Under the pieces are notes generated by a model, which did not search any database, was not told where the DNA came from, and saw only the letters and a list, made by a program, of their open reading frames with translations. DNA of 64,000 nt from Lacisediminihabitans sp040549465. GTDB lineage: Bacteria; Actinomycetota; Actinomycetes; Actinomycetales; Microbacteriaceae. This document shows, piece after piece, positions 18,643 to 26,525 of the stretch. The translations under genes and the position numbers were made by a program. Location: NCBI RefSeq assembly GCF_040549465.1, contig NZ_JBEPTL010000006.1:106904-170903 (forward strand). The letters run 5' to 3'. How positions within the stretch are numbered: the first letter of the stretch is position 1; the number at the start of each line of letters is the position of its first letter.

Positions 18643-18960
18643 TTACTTCTTGCCCCTGGCCGGGCTGGAACCCCGCTTGGCGAGGTTCGCGGCTTCCTCA
18701 GCCTTGGCTTCGCGGCCGCGTCGCCTGGCCGTGGTGACCAGCAGCACGATGATCAGGATGAATCCGATCGGCAGGCCGATCAGGGGAAGCGTGAACACCG
18801 CCGGCCAGACCCCGCCGGCGAAGTCCCTGGCGTTGAGACCCGCAGCGGTGCCGATGATGACGGAGAGAAAGGCCAGGATTGACAGTCCGACGATTGCGAG
18901 CATCATGAATGCGAGCACACGTTCGTTACGATGAAAGGTCACTGGGGTTTCTTTTGCCAC
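18643..18960 (-). CDS. Small two-helix membrane protein
   Basis: This protein of about 105 residues begins at GTG reading VAKETPVTFHRNERVLAFM. It has two membrane helices, MMLAIVGLSILAFLSVIIG and FTLPLIGLPIGFILIIVLLV, and a basic Arg/Lys-rich tail. Such small conserved proteins are common in Microbacteriaceae and are often mislabelled as transporter ATPases. No ribosome site is clear, and starts up to seven codons earlier or later are possible. The function is unknown. Confidence 0.7.
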   Translation of the reverse strand: MAKETPVTFHRNERVLAFMMLAIVGLSILAFLSVIIGTAAGLNARDFAGGVWPAVFTLPLIGLPIGFILIIVLLVTTARRRGREAKAEEAANLAKRGSSPARGKK

Positions 18961-19030
18961 AGTCACAAGGATAAGGGGCACCAGGTGCCCGTAGGCTTAC
19001 GGCTTAAGTTCAAGCGAAAGAGGTATTGCC

Positions 19031-19411
19031 ATGCCAACCGGCAAGGTCAAATTTTACGACGACGAGAAGGGCTTCGGCTTCATCAGTTCTGATGACGGCC
19101 AGGAGGTCTTCCTGCACGCCTCTGCGCTGCCCGCCGGTACATCGGTCAAGGCCGGCACCAAGCTCGAGTTCGGCATCGCCGACGGCAAGCGTGGGGCGCA
19201 AGCGCTCTCGGTGCGCGTTCTCGAGGCGCCACCGAGCCTGGCCAAACTGAGCCGCAAGCCGGCGGACGACATGTCCATCATCATCGAGGACCTGGTCAAG
19301 CTTCTCGACGGTGTCGGTTCCAACCTCAAGCGCGGACGCTACCCCGACAGCAAGCACGGCAAGACCATCGCCGCGATGTTGCGCAAGGTGGCAGACGAAC
19401 TCGATGCCTGA
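19031..19411 (+). CDS. Cold-shock domain protein with C-terminal extension
   Basis: This 126-residue protein starts with a cold-shock domain. RNP1 is EKGFGFISSDDG near residue 12 and RNP2 is EVFLHASAL near residue 24. A helical extension of about 60 residues follows, ending KTIAAMLRKVADELDA. Typical CspA proteins have about 67 residues; this long form is the one usual in actinobacteria. The stop codon overlaps the start of the DUF3027 gene by eight bases, so translation is coupled. Confidence 0.92.
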   Translation: MPTGKVKFYDDEKGFGFISSDDGQEVFLHASALPAGTSVKAGTKLEFGIADGKRGAQALSVRVLEAPPSLAKLSRKPADDMSIIIEDLVKLLDGVGSNLKRGRYPDSKHGKTIAAMLRKVADELDA

Positions 19412-20126
19412 GTCGGTCGACGTGCCTGAGTCGGTCGACGTGCCTGAGTCGGTCGAGAACCGCGAATCTGCTGAGAACCGCGAATCTGCTGAGTCACCGG
19501 AGTCCGCGAGCCCTGCCGTGGATGTCGCGACCGACGCGGACTTCGAGCTCGGCCATGCCGCCCTGCTCGAAATCACCTCAGCCGAGTCGATCGGCGACCG
19601 CCTCGGCTCGATCGACGAGGGCGACGGTGTCGTCACCGTCTACTTCGAGACCCTGCTCTCCGGTTACCCCGGCTGGCGCTGGACGGTCAGCATCGCCCAC
19701 GTCGACGGCGAAGCGCCGACCGCGCTCGAAACCGAGCTCACGCCCGGTGACGACGCACTGTTGTCGCCGACCTGGATTCCGTGGGTCGACCGGCTTGCCG
19801 ACTACCGCACGGCACAGGACGCGGTCGGAGCTGACGCAGACGACGACTCCGACGACGCGGATGACGATGACGATGACGACGACGACTCGGATGACGACGA
19901 AGACGACGACGACCTCGGCAGCGACGTGCTGCACGGGGGAGACCTCGACGGCGTGGACATCGACGATCACATTGAGGACGATGACGAACTAGCGGCGCCT
20001 GCGGATGGTGTAGATGAGTCCGACGACGCCGATGACGAGTCCGGCGACGCAGGCCCACAGCCACCAGATGTTGCCGGCGGCGACGAGTGGACCGAGCACG
20101 CTCAGGAACACGACAAGGGCTACTAG
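19404..20126 (+). CDS. DUF3027 family protein
   Basis: I start this 240-residue protein at the ATG inside the end of the cold-shock gene. The N terminus is repetitive, with PESVDV repeats followed by ENRESA repeats, from 18-base DNA repeats. The conserved DUF3027 core is GHAALLEITSAESIGD to LSPTWIPWVDRLADYR, with YPGWRWTVSIA in the middle. The C-terminal 90 residues are almost all Asp/Glu. The last 138 bases overlap a DUF2530 gene on the other strand. The function is unknown; linkage to a cold-shock gene is conserved in actinobacteria as far as I know. Confidence 0.87.
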   Translation: MPESVDVPESVDVPESVENRESAENRESAESPESASPAVDVATDADFELGHAALLEITSAESIGDRLGSIDEGDGVVTVYFETLLSGYPGWRWTVSIAHVDGEAPTALETELTPGDDALLSPTWIPWVDRLADYRTAQDAVGADADDDSDDADDDDDDDDDSDDDEDDDDLGSDVLHGGDLDGVDIDDHIEDDDELAAPADGVDESDDADDESGDAGPQPPDVAGGDEWTEHAQEHDKGY

Positions 20127-20222
20127 CCACAGGATGAGGCCCGTGAGCATCGCCTTGCGGTCGTCGGTCTGAACGGGGGCCGGATCCGGCCTGCGTTCGG
20201 AGTCCTTCACTAGCAGTCGCAT
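19989..20222 (-). CDS. DUF2530 small membrane protein
   Basis: This 77-residue protein has two membrane helices, LILWLVALVVFLSVLGPLVA and WACVAGLVIGVVGLIYTI, and ends in IRRRR. Size, helix layout and the N-terminal PDPAPVQTDDRKA match DUF2530. Its gene is entered from the serC side and its 3' half lies fully antisense to the acidic end of the DUF3027 gene. The role is unknown. Confidence 0.82.
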   Translation of the reverse strand: MRLLVKDSERRPDPAPVQTDDRKAMLTGLILWLVALVVFLSVLGPLVAAGNIWWLWACVAGLVIGVVGLIYTIRRRR

Positions 20223-20225
20223 TTG

Positions 20226-21353
20226 TTACAGGCTCTCGCTGACACTGTGCTCGACTACATAGGCGAGCGATGACACCAGCTTGCGCACGTCATCCGGTTC
20301 GATCGCCGTGAAGACGGCCACGCGAAGCTGATTGCGTCCGAGTTTCCGGTAGGGCTCCGTGTCGACGATGCCGTTGGCGCGCAGCGTCTTAGCGACGGCC
20401 GCCGCGTCGATCCTTTCGTCGAAGTCGATAGTGACGACCACCTGCGAGCGATGGTCCGGGTTCTCCACGAACGGCGTGGCATAGTCGACGGATGCCGCCC
20501 AGTCGTAGAGCACGGACGACGACTCTCTGGTGCGTGCATCCGCCCAGGCGAGCCCGCCGTTGCCGTTGATCCAGTCGACCTGGTTCTCCAGCAGCAGGAG
20601 CGTGGACAGCGCGGGAGTGTTGAGCGTCTGCTTGAGCCGTGAGTTGTCCACGGCGTTCTTGAGACTCAGGAACTCGGGGATCCAGCGTCCGCTCTCCGCG
20701 ATCTGCTCGACCCGCTCGATCGCGGCGGGGGAGAAAAGGGCAAACCAGAGGCCGCCATCCGAGGCGAAGTTCTTCTGCGGGGCGAAATAGTAGACGTCGG
20801 CCTGCGAGGCGTCGAAGTCGACCCCACCGGCCGCGCTGGTCGCGTCGATGACGGTGAGGGCGCCAGGGTCGCCGACGACGCGGGTGATCGGAGCCATGAC
20901 CCCGGTGGAGGTCTCGTTATGTGGCCAGGCGTAGACGTCGACGCCTTCGACGATCTCGACCTCGCTGCGCGATCCGGCCGGGGCGTTGACCACGTGCGGC
21001 GCCTCGAGGAACGGCGCGCTCGCCGCCTGGGCGAACTTGGAGCTGAACTCGCCGAAGACGAGGTTCTCGCTGCGTTTGCTGATCAGCGAGAAGGCTGCGG
21101 CATCCCAGAACGCGGTGGAACCGCCGTTGCCGATGACGACCTCGTAGCCGTCGGGAAGCCGGAACAGATCGGAGAGCCCCGTCTGCACGCGTCCGACCAG
21201 ATTCTTGACCGGCGCCTGGCGGTGCGAGGTGCCGAGGATCGCAGCCCCCGCACCGGAGAGATAGGCGAGCTGTTCCGGTCGGACCTTGGATGGTCCGGCG
21301 CCGAATCGTCCGTCGGCGGGCAGCAGGTCAGTGGGGATCGTCAAGTCCGGCAT
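20226..21353 (-). CDS. serC: Phosphoserine aminotransferase, actinobacterial type
   Basis: This 375-residue PLP enzyme converts 3-phosphohydroxypyruvate and glutamate to phosphoserine for serine synthesis. I start it at ATG MPDLTIPTDLLPADGRFGAG. RFGAGPSKVRPEQL, GTSHRQAPVKNLVG and the PLP-lysine region YYFAPQKNFASDGG are clear. The sequence is of the separate actinobacterial SerC subgroup. An in-frame start 18 codons earlier is not supported by a ribosome site. It is divergent from the DtxR-type regulator. Confidence 0.94.
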   Translation of the reverse strand: MPDLTIPTDLLPADGRFGAGPSKVRPEQLAYLSGAGAAILGTSHRQAPVKNLVGRVQTGLSDLFRLPDGYEVVIGNGGSTAFWDAAAFSLISKRSENLVFGEFSSKFAQAASAPFLEAPHVVNAPAGSRSEVEIVEGVDVYAWPHNETSTGVMAPITRVVGDPGALTVIDATSAAGGVDFDASQADVYYFAPQKNFASDGGLWFALFSPAAIERVEQIAESGRWIPEFLSLKNAVDNSRLKQTLNTPALSTLLLLENQVDWINGNGGLAWADARTRESSSVLYDWAASVDYATPFVENPDHRSQVVVTIDFDERIDAAAVAKTLRANGIVDTEPYRKLGRNQLRVAVFTAIEPDDVRKLVSSLAYVVEHSVSESL

Positions 21354-21411
21354 GTGGCCAATTCTATTGCCCGGGTTTCGGCCGCTATTGCCGGAATGCC
21401 GCGACACCCAC

Positions 21412-21430
21412 GCAGGTTAGGCTTACCTGA
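21412..21430. promoter_or_regulatory. DtxR/IdeR-type metal box
   Basis: GCAGGTTAGGCTTACCTGA matches the 19-base DtxR/IdeR consensus TTAGGTTAGCCTAACCTAA at 14 positions and keeps the palindromic core. It lies 30 bases before the GTG of the DtxR-family gene and 59 bases from the serC start, so autoregulation is likely and serC might also respond. Confidence 0.65.
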
Positions 21431-21459
21431 GAAGTCGTACGCGGAAAGGTGGAGGTCAC

Positions 21460-22152
21460 GTGGCGGATTTGATCGACACCACCGAGATGTACCTGCGCAC
21501 GATCTACGAACTCGAAGAAGAGAACATCTTTCCTCTGCGTGCCCGCATCAGCGAGCGCCTTGGACACTCCGGCCCCACCGTTTCGCAGACTGTCGGTCGC
21601 ATGGAACGTGACGGACTCGTCGTGGTCGAAGGCGACCGCCACCTGTCGCTCACCGCCGAAGGTCGCAGCAAAGCCATCCACGTTATGCGCAAGCATCGCC
21701 TGGCCGAGCGACTGCTCGCCGATGTGATCGGCCTGGACTGGGCCCTCGTTCACGAGGAGGCCTGTCGCTGGGAGCACGTGATGAGCGAGTCGGTCGAGCG
21801 CCGGATCATCGAGATGCTCGAGCATCCGACGCAGTCCCCCTACGGAAATCCGATCCCAGGCCTCGACGAGCTGGGCGACCACCCCGCGGGAAACTTCTCC
21901 GACGGCGTGGTCAACATCGTCAACTTCGTGCTCGGCGCCGTCGGACCGGTGAAGGGTGTCATCCGTCGCCTTGGTGAGCCGGTGCAGTACGAGGTAGAGC
22001 TTTTAGAGCAGCTGCGTGCCGCCGGGGTCATGCCAGGGGCGAAGGCGAGTTTCTCGCGTGCCGGGTCGTACGTGCTGGTGGAAGTTGAAGGCCAGGACGA
22101 GGGCATCGAGCTGCCGAACGAGGTCGCGATCCACGTCTACGTTGGCATCTAA
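21460..22152 (+). CDS. DtxR/IdeR-family metal-dependent repressor
   Basis: This 230-residue regulator has an N-terminal winged helix (RISERLGHSGPTVSQTVGRM), a dimerisation and metal domain and a C-terminal SH3-like domain. The metal ligands are in place: Met in TTEMYLRTI, His and Glu in KHRLAERLL, and His, Cys, Glu, His in VHEEACRWEHVM. Such proteins bind DNA when loaded with iron or manganese. GTG follows a perfect GGAGGT site. A DtxR-type palindrome just upstream suggests self-control. Confidence 0.94.
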   Translation: MADLIDTTEMYLRTIYELEEENIFPLRARISERLGHSGPTVSQTVGRMERDGLVVVEGDRHLSLTAEGRSKAIHVMRKHRLAERLLADVIGLDWALVHEEACRWEHVMSESVERRIIEMLEHPTQSPYGNPIPGLDELGDHPAGNFSDGVVNIVNFVLGAVGPVKGVIRRLGEPVQYEVELLEQLRAAGVMPGAKASFSRAGSYVLVEVEGQDEGIELPNEVAIHVYVGI

Positions 22153-22270
22153 CAGCCGCTTAACGCCTGATGAACCGGCGCGCCCACGATCCGGGGTGCG
22201 TCGATTCTGGGTTACCCTAGGATTCTTGCAATTCTGAGAGTTGATTTCGGGAGAGCCGAATGTTGAAATC

Positions 22271-22309
22271 GCGCACCATCCAATCCGTGGATGCGTGCGC
22301 GTTCTTTTT
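22271..22309 (+). terminator. Terminator downstream of the DtxR-type gene
   Basis: GCGCACCATCCA pairs with TGGATGCGTGCGC (one bulged base) and is followed by GTTCTTTTTC. It lies about 120 bases after the regulator stop, so the transcript has a structured 3' tail or carries a small RNA. Confidence 0.75.
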
Positions 22310-22360
22310 CATACGGCACAGCAGTCAGCGGCGCGTGGTCACTCGCGCGCTACAGCACAA

Positions 22361-22389
22361 GGCACTGTCGTACTGCCAGTGCCTTTTTG
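22361..22389 (+). terminator. Second terminator before the HNH gene
   Basis: GGCACTG and CAGTGCC enclose a nine-base loop and are followed by TTTTTGTTT. It comes only about 50 bases after the first terminator and ends 84 bases before the HNH start. It may be a backup terminator or an attenuator of the HNH leader. Confidence 0.78.
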
Positions 22390-22472
22390 TTTGTCCGCTC
22401 GCTCCTAATTCTTGGAAGTAGCAGGGTGCATCGATCTGCCTGCAAGCCGTGCAGGCATTCGAAAGGATGAGA

Positions 22473-22970
22473 ATGCGCACGCTGGTCCTCAACGCGGGCT
22501 TTGAGCCCCTTGCCGTGGTGTCTTTCAAGCGAGCGCTCGTGCTCGTGATGAACCAGAAGGCGACGATCGTCGCTGCGGATGCCGAGCATCCGGTCTGGGG
22601 GTCAAGCGGGTCGTACGATCGCCCATCGGTGATCCTGCTCACCCGTTACGTGCGCATCCCGAATTCGCGGCTGATCCCGGTGTCGCGCCGTGGTGTGCTG
22701 CGGCGGGACGGCCAACGCTGCGCCTACTGCGGCGGGTCGGCGAACACGATCGATCATGTGCTGCCGCGCTCGAGAGGTGGGCAGGACAGCTGGGAGAACC
22801 TGGTGGCCTGCTGCCTGCGCTGCAACAACGTGAAAGGCAATCACACGCCGAACGAGATGAACTGGACGCTGCGCGTGCGGCCGAAGCCGCCGCACGGCAC
22901 GTCGTGGTTGGTGCGCGGTGTGGAGCGTACAGAGGCCACGTGGGAAGAGTTCCTGGCGCCCGCCGCGTAG
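22473..22970 (+). CDS. HNH endonuclease-family protein
   Basis: This 165-residue protein starts MRTLVLNAGFEPLAVVSFKR, with AAAGG six bases before the ATG. It has the HNH core: RCAYCGGSANTIDHVLPRS, then NLVACCLRCNNVKG, giving two CxxC zinc pairs and the DH of the ββα-metal fold. This family is near-universal in actinobacteria as a stand-alone gene of unknown role. Nothing nearby suggests restriction or phage function. Confidence 0.9.
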   Translation: MRTLVLNAGFEPLAVVSFKRALVLVMNQKATIVAADAEHPVWGSSGSYDRPSVILLTRYVRIPNSRLIPVSRRGVLRRDGQRCAYCGGSANTIDHVLPRSRGGQDSWENLVACCLRCNNVKGNHTPNEMNWTLRVRPKPPHGTSWLVRGVERTEATWEEFLAPAA

Positions 22971-22976
22971 CTCGAC

Positions 22977-23951
22977 TCAGCGTTCCCCGGCTTCTTCGTC
23001 GATCGCCTCGGCGGTCTGCGACTTGCCCTCTTCGATCTTGTCGTCGTCGCCCTGGATCACGCCCACCGTCTCAGTGATGCGACCTTTCAGGGCTTTGGCG
23101 GCATCCGCGATCGAGGGAACGGGGTCGTCCTTCGGCTCATGATCGCCGAGCACATGCAGGATGTCGTCGTCACCGGCCTCGATTTCGCGCGCGTGCTCGA
23201 CGCAAAGTCGTGCCACCTCTTCGGCGTGTGCGTACATGACGGAGTGGGCAGCGCCCGGGATCTCCCACAGCTTGGATGACGGCAGCAGTTCGCCGACCTG
23301 CTCGACCCAGTCGCGCGGGGCGACGGCATCGAACTCGCCGCGAATGACCAGCGTGTGCGCCTTCACATGCGGCAACCGCTCCTCAATGGGGAACGCCATC
23401 ATCTTGGGCAGAATGCGCGAGAACCACCGGAAGCCACAGAACAGGTAGGCGCTGACGGCGAGCACCTTCACGGTCGCCGGTTCGTACCAGCTGGACTGCA
23501 GGAGGCGCATGGCCTGGGTGAGCACCCGCCGCTCGGTCGGGTGGATAACGGGGCCGATGAGCACGAGCGTGCTGAGCTCGGGGCGCCGCGACGCCAGGTC
23601 GCTGACGATCTGGCTGCCCATCGAATGCCCGACCACGATCGGATCCTCGAGGTGCAGCTCGTCGATCACCTTTCCGACCAGGTCGGCGTAGGCGGGGATC
23701 GACAGGGCGTTCGGCGGATGCGGCACACCACCGAACCCGGGAAGGTCGAGGGCATGCACCGGCCCGAACTCGTTGAGGTGCGGCGCCAACTTCTCGAAAT
23801 AGGTGGACGAGACGCCGATGCCCGGAACCAGCACGAACGGCCGGATGCCGCCGGTGCCGATCGAGTTCACCCGCACGTAGATGTCGCCGTCGTAGACGCG
23901 GCTCACGTCGACGTCGGTGCGCGCAGCTGTGCGGGGCTTGCGTCTCTCCAC
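22977..23951 (-). CDS. Alpha/beta-fold hydrolase
   Basis: This 324-residue hydrolase has the oxyanion region FVLVPGIGVSSTYF, the nucleophile elbow VVGHSMGSQIV with Ser near residue 112, an acidic residue in RGEFDAVAPRDW and His in PGAAHSVMYAH, so the triad is complete. A charged tail of about 60 residues (GDHEPKDDPVPSIADAAKAL onward) is unusual and may be disordered. The substrate is unknown. It is convergent with the HNH gene. Confidence 0.88.
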   Translation of the reverse strand: MERRKPRTAARTDVDVSRVYDGDIYVRVNSIGTGGIRPFVLVPGIGVSSTYFEKLAPHLNEFGPVHALDLPGFGGVPHPPNALSIPAYADLVGKVIDELHLEDPIVVGHSMGSQIVSDLASRRPELSTLVLIGPVIHPTERRVLTQAMRLLQSSWYEPATVKVLAVSAYLFCGFRWFSRILPKMMAFPIEERLPHVKAHTLVIRGEFDAVAPRDWVEQVGELLPSSKLWEIPGAAHSVMYAHAEEVARLCVEHAREIEAGDDDILHVLGDHEPKDDPVPSIADAAKALKGRITETVGVIQGDDDKIEEGKSQTAEAIDEEAGER

Positions 23952-24155
23952 GTCACGCTCCTCACCGATCGGGCAAGTTTAACATCGGGCCAGCCGCGCG
24001 CCGGGTGTCGATGGAATATGGCGGCCGTCTCGGCACCCTGGCCACGCTCTTCCCGGCGGGGCACGTCATTTCAGCTCCGCGCCGGTCACGCCGCAGCTCG
24101 TCGACGGCGTCACAACCATCAGATAGCGGATGCCTCGGCTAAACTCGTCAGGCCA

Positions 24156-24230
24156 GCCTCTGTAGCTCAATGGAAGAGCAGTTCCGTCCTAAGGAAACGG
24201 TTGGGGGTTCGAGTCCCTCCAGGGGCACCA
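24156..24230 (+). tRNA. tRNA-Arg (anticodon CCT)
   Basis: The cloverleaf has acceptor stem GCCTCTG/CAGGGGC, a D-arm beginning TAGCTCAATGG, anticodon loop GTCCTAA with CCT, a T-arm GGGGGTTCGAGTCCCTC and an encoded CCA. One mismatched pair (G-A) occurs at the base of the anticodon stem. The next gene is a tyrosine-integrase remnant, so this tRNA is the likely attachment site of the following island. Confidence 0.93.
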
Positions 24231-24314
24231 GAAGTACGGGGATTCATGGGTGTAAAACGGGGCCGATTTAGGCCCAAACCCGGTTTACTCTGATTTTTGA
24301 ACGTGGAGCAATTC

Positions 24315-24776
24315 TCAGATGCGGATGAGAAACGGCCTAAGAAGCGGCCTGTTCGTCCTCAACAAGCCGCAGCACCGTCTGGGGCGCGAGCCGGTCCAGG
24401 GCGCCCGAGCGTCGAACGCAGGAGCGACCTTCTTGCCGACGTAGTGGCGCGTGGTCACTGAGGTGGAGGTGTGATTCGCAAATCCGCTGGCGGCCTCGAT
24501 GCCGAAGACGGCATCGATTTCCGACAGAGCAGTCTTCCGAAGGTTATGGGGGCTGACCCAGCCGAGACTGGCGGCGTCGCGGACGTTTCGCCAAGACTCA
24601 CGAACGTTGTGAGGCGACAAAAGCGTGTGGTTCCGCGTAGCGAAAAGGAGCCCATCCGGATTATCCACCGAATACTCGAGGCGCTGCCGAATTGTAGGGA
24701 GTATCCACTCCGGCAAGATAACCTCGCGGGCACCGCCGGGGCCCTTCTTGGTATGGAACTGGCGATGGAATTTCAT
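24315..24776 (-). pseudogene. Tyrosine integrase, C-terminal remnant
   Basis: About 150 residues of a phage-type tyrosine recombinase remain. SPHNLRKTALSEID holds the H-x-L-R pair, FANHTSTSVTTRHYVGKK holds the second His and the nucleophile Tyr. The first catalytic Arg and the whole N-terminal arm-binding and core-binding parts are missing; the frame is closed by a stop just upstream of the first Met. It points toward tRNA-Arg(CCT) 85 bases away, the normal position of an island integrase. It must be inactive. Confidence 0.82.
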
Positions 24777-25768
24777 ACCGGCAGGCGTGACGACCGTCGC
24801 AGCGATTTAGTAAAGTGCACGCGCTCGAAGTGATCGGCGCGGGCTAGCGAGCCGTCGAGTCGACCCTCACGACCAGCAGTTGGGGACCCACCGAATCGTC
24901 CAGCATCAAGACCACAGTTCCGAATAGCGGAGCCCTGCCAGGGCGGCGGTGAGCACGCCGCCGTGACGCCGAACTGCCGAGACCCGCCGCCCTGAATGCC
25001 CTGAGTGCCCCGAACGAGCATTCTGAAAAGCCTCACCGGATCGGCCACCGCTGCGAAGCGCGATCCGCGCACCGCGGATCGGAGAACGTCACGATGAGCG
25101 ATCCGACTGCCAATGGCCGGCCAGCGCCACCGGGGCGCGGTCCGCCGCACACGGCGCGGCAGTCGAGCATGACGGCGAGCGAACCGGTGGGCCCCGCTGC
25201 GGCGAGCCTGACGGCTGAGCGTTCCGAAGAGCACCCTGATCGCTCCACCATCGCGACCAGCGATGTCCCTTGTCATCGGAGTGTCGGACCTCACGGGTTA
25301 GGTATTTGGAATCGACCCGATCTGCTCGGGGCGCGACTTTGAGCCATCCGGATTATCCAAATCTCAAAAATGATCTTGAACGGCGGTCACCAAATGGAGC
25401 GTGAGCGATGCAGCAAGCTGTTGCGTATGAGGTACGGGGAGTGAGAATTTCATCCGGGCGGGCTATATGCGACACCCGAGCTTCGACACGGCGCTGATGC
25501 CAATGTTTGTGCGGGAGTGCCCGCTGGTCGTCTCTGTTTCGGGCACCCATTGACGCAAAATCAGGTGTCACCCCGAGCTCCTTTGCCGCGCAGATTCCTC
25601 CTGCTGGGTAGCCGGAAGCTCAGCGGCTCGATCCCTGGCTCGTGAAATTCGCTCCGGGATACTGCTGCCGAGGAGGTTCATTCCTTGGTTGACGATGGGG
25701 CACGTCAACGAGTCAACTAAATCATCAACAGTCCCTGGTGTCTCTCGAACGTCACTGATGTGTAGGGC
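24777..25768. other. Gene-poor decayed stretch after the integrase remnant
   Basis: Several open frames exist on both strands, but none has a ribosome site, a recognisable motif or consistent codon use. A short plus-strand reading near 25480-25560 (MPMFVRECPLVVSVSGTH) faintly resembles the ligand domain of a LysR regulator. I see no gene I can support. Confidence 0.4.
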
Positions 25769-26230
25769 TTACCGCGTGTAGTTCACGTCCCAAATGGCAC
25801 CGTTGTTGGGTCGGGATAGTCGGTCGATCAAGGTCGAAGCTGAGGTTTCCGGGGTGATCAGCGCCCCATCGGCGGCACTCTGCCGGAACCGTTGGGAGAG
25901 GGTTTCTCCGATCCGTTCGTGATCTTGGTTGCGAATCCATTCCTGCATCGCGGTGTCCACGCTCCCTGGACGGTACGCGTTCACGGTCTACCGCTTCCCT
26001 CGATTTCCGCGGCTAGGCTGCGGGTGTGGGCTGCGAGGGCTGCTTTGGATGTGGCGTAGGCGTCGCTGCCCACCATGCTGTGGGGTGAGGCGACGATGCC
26101 GCTGGAAATATTGACGATACGGCCCCATCGACGTTCGGACCAAAAGGTGACCATGAAGTGGACCAATATCGGCGCACGACGATGTTCCGGCCCCTCATAG
26201 AGGTGTCGGAACAGGGCATCTGGATGGTCA
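25769..26230 (-). pseudogene. Short-chain dehydrogenase, broken
   Basis: Two consecutive minus-strand frames together make the middle and end of an SDR protein: GRIVNISSGIVASPHSMVG, the YxxxK active site in DAYATSKAALAAHTRSL, then in the next frame VNAYRPGSVDTAMQEWIR to WDVNYTR. A one-base change after EIEGSG joins the frames. The N-terminal cofactor-binding part is missing. It is a relic of the decayed LysR block. Confidence 0.75.
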
Positions 26231-26453
26231 TGGTGAGGGTCTATCGCGCTGGGCTACTTCCCTTCGTATGGATGCTTGGGCGAGGAACTTGTTTGCCCGC
26301 TTCGGGTGGGAAGAGACCGTAGTGAGGTGGATCCGGAAGCGCTTAACCAGCTCGGACACGGAAGGCTGAGTCATGCCGACGGCGGCGGCGGCCGCCGCTA
26401 ACGTTCCGAGTGAAGCGACTCGCAAAAAGGCGCGGAGGTTGATCCAGCGTCAT
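26228..26453 (-). pseudogene. LysR-family regulator, N-terminal remnant
   Basis: The ATG at the palindrome starts MTLDQP, and after a one-base frameshift the strand reads LRAFLRVASLGTLAAAAAAVGMTQPSVSEL, a LysR helix-turn-helix. It then loses similarity after VKRF. The intact LysR gene at 36.3-37.3 kb starts in the same way (MTLNQLRAFLAV) and has a matching palindrome over its start codon. The regulator of this block is therefore dead. Confidence 0.75.
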
Positions 26454-26467
26454 AGGGTTACCCTATG
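26451..26467. promoter_or_regulatory. Perfect 17-bp palindrome, probable LysR site
   Basis: CATAGGGTTACCCTATG is an uninterrupted inverted repeat covering the start codon of the LysR remnant and lying 59 bases before the HisD-family start. A closely related site covers the start of the intact LysR gene at 37280-37294. Confidence 0.65.
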
Positions 26468-26525
26468 CTACGCCTTAGTTAAATCGGCCTTGTCCTGGGT
26501 TGCGGGTGTCGACAGTCTTATATTC

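Noticed and set aside
24773..25294. A 173-codon minus-strand frame after the integrase remnant
   Set aside because: It is rich in Arg, Gly and Ser without motifs, and a stop separates it from the integrase frame.
26373..26525. An N-terminal extension of the HisD-family protein
   Set aside because: The 51 extra residues come from antisense of the LysR remnant and the palindrome and do not resemble HisD. The ATG at 26526 starts the family similarity.
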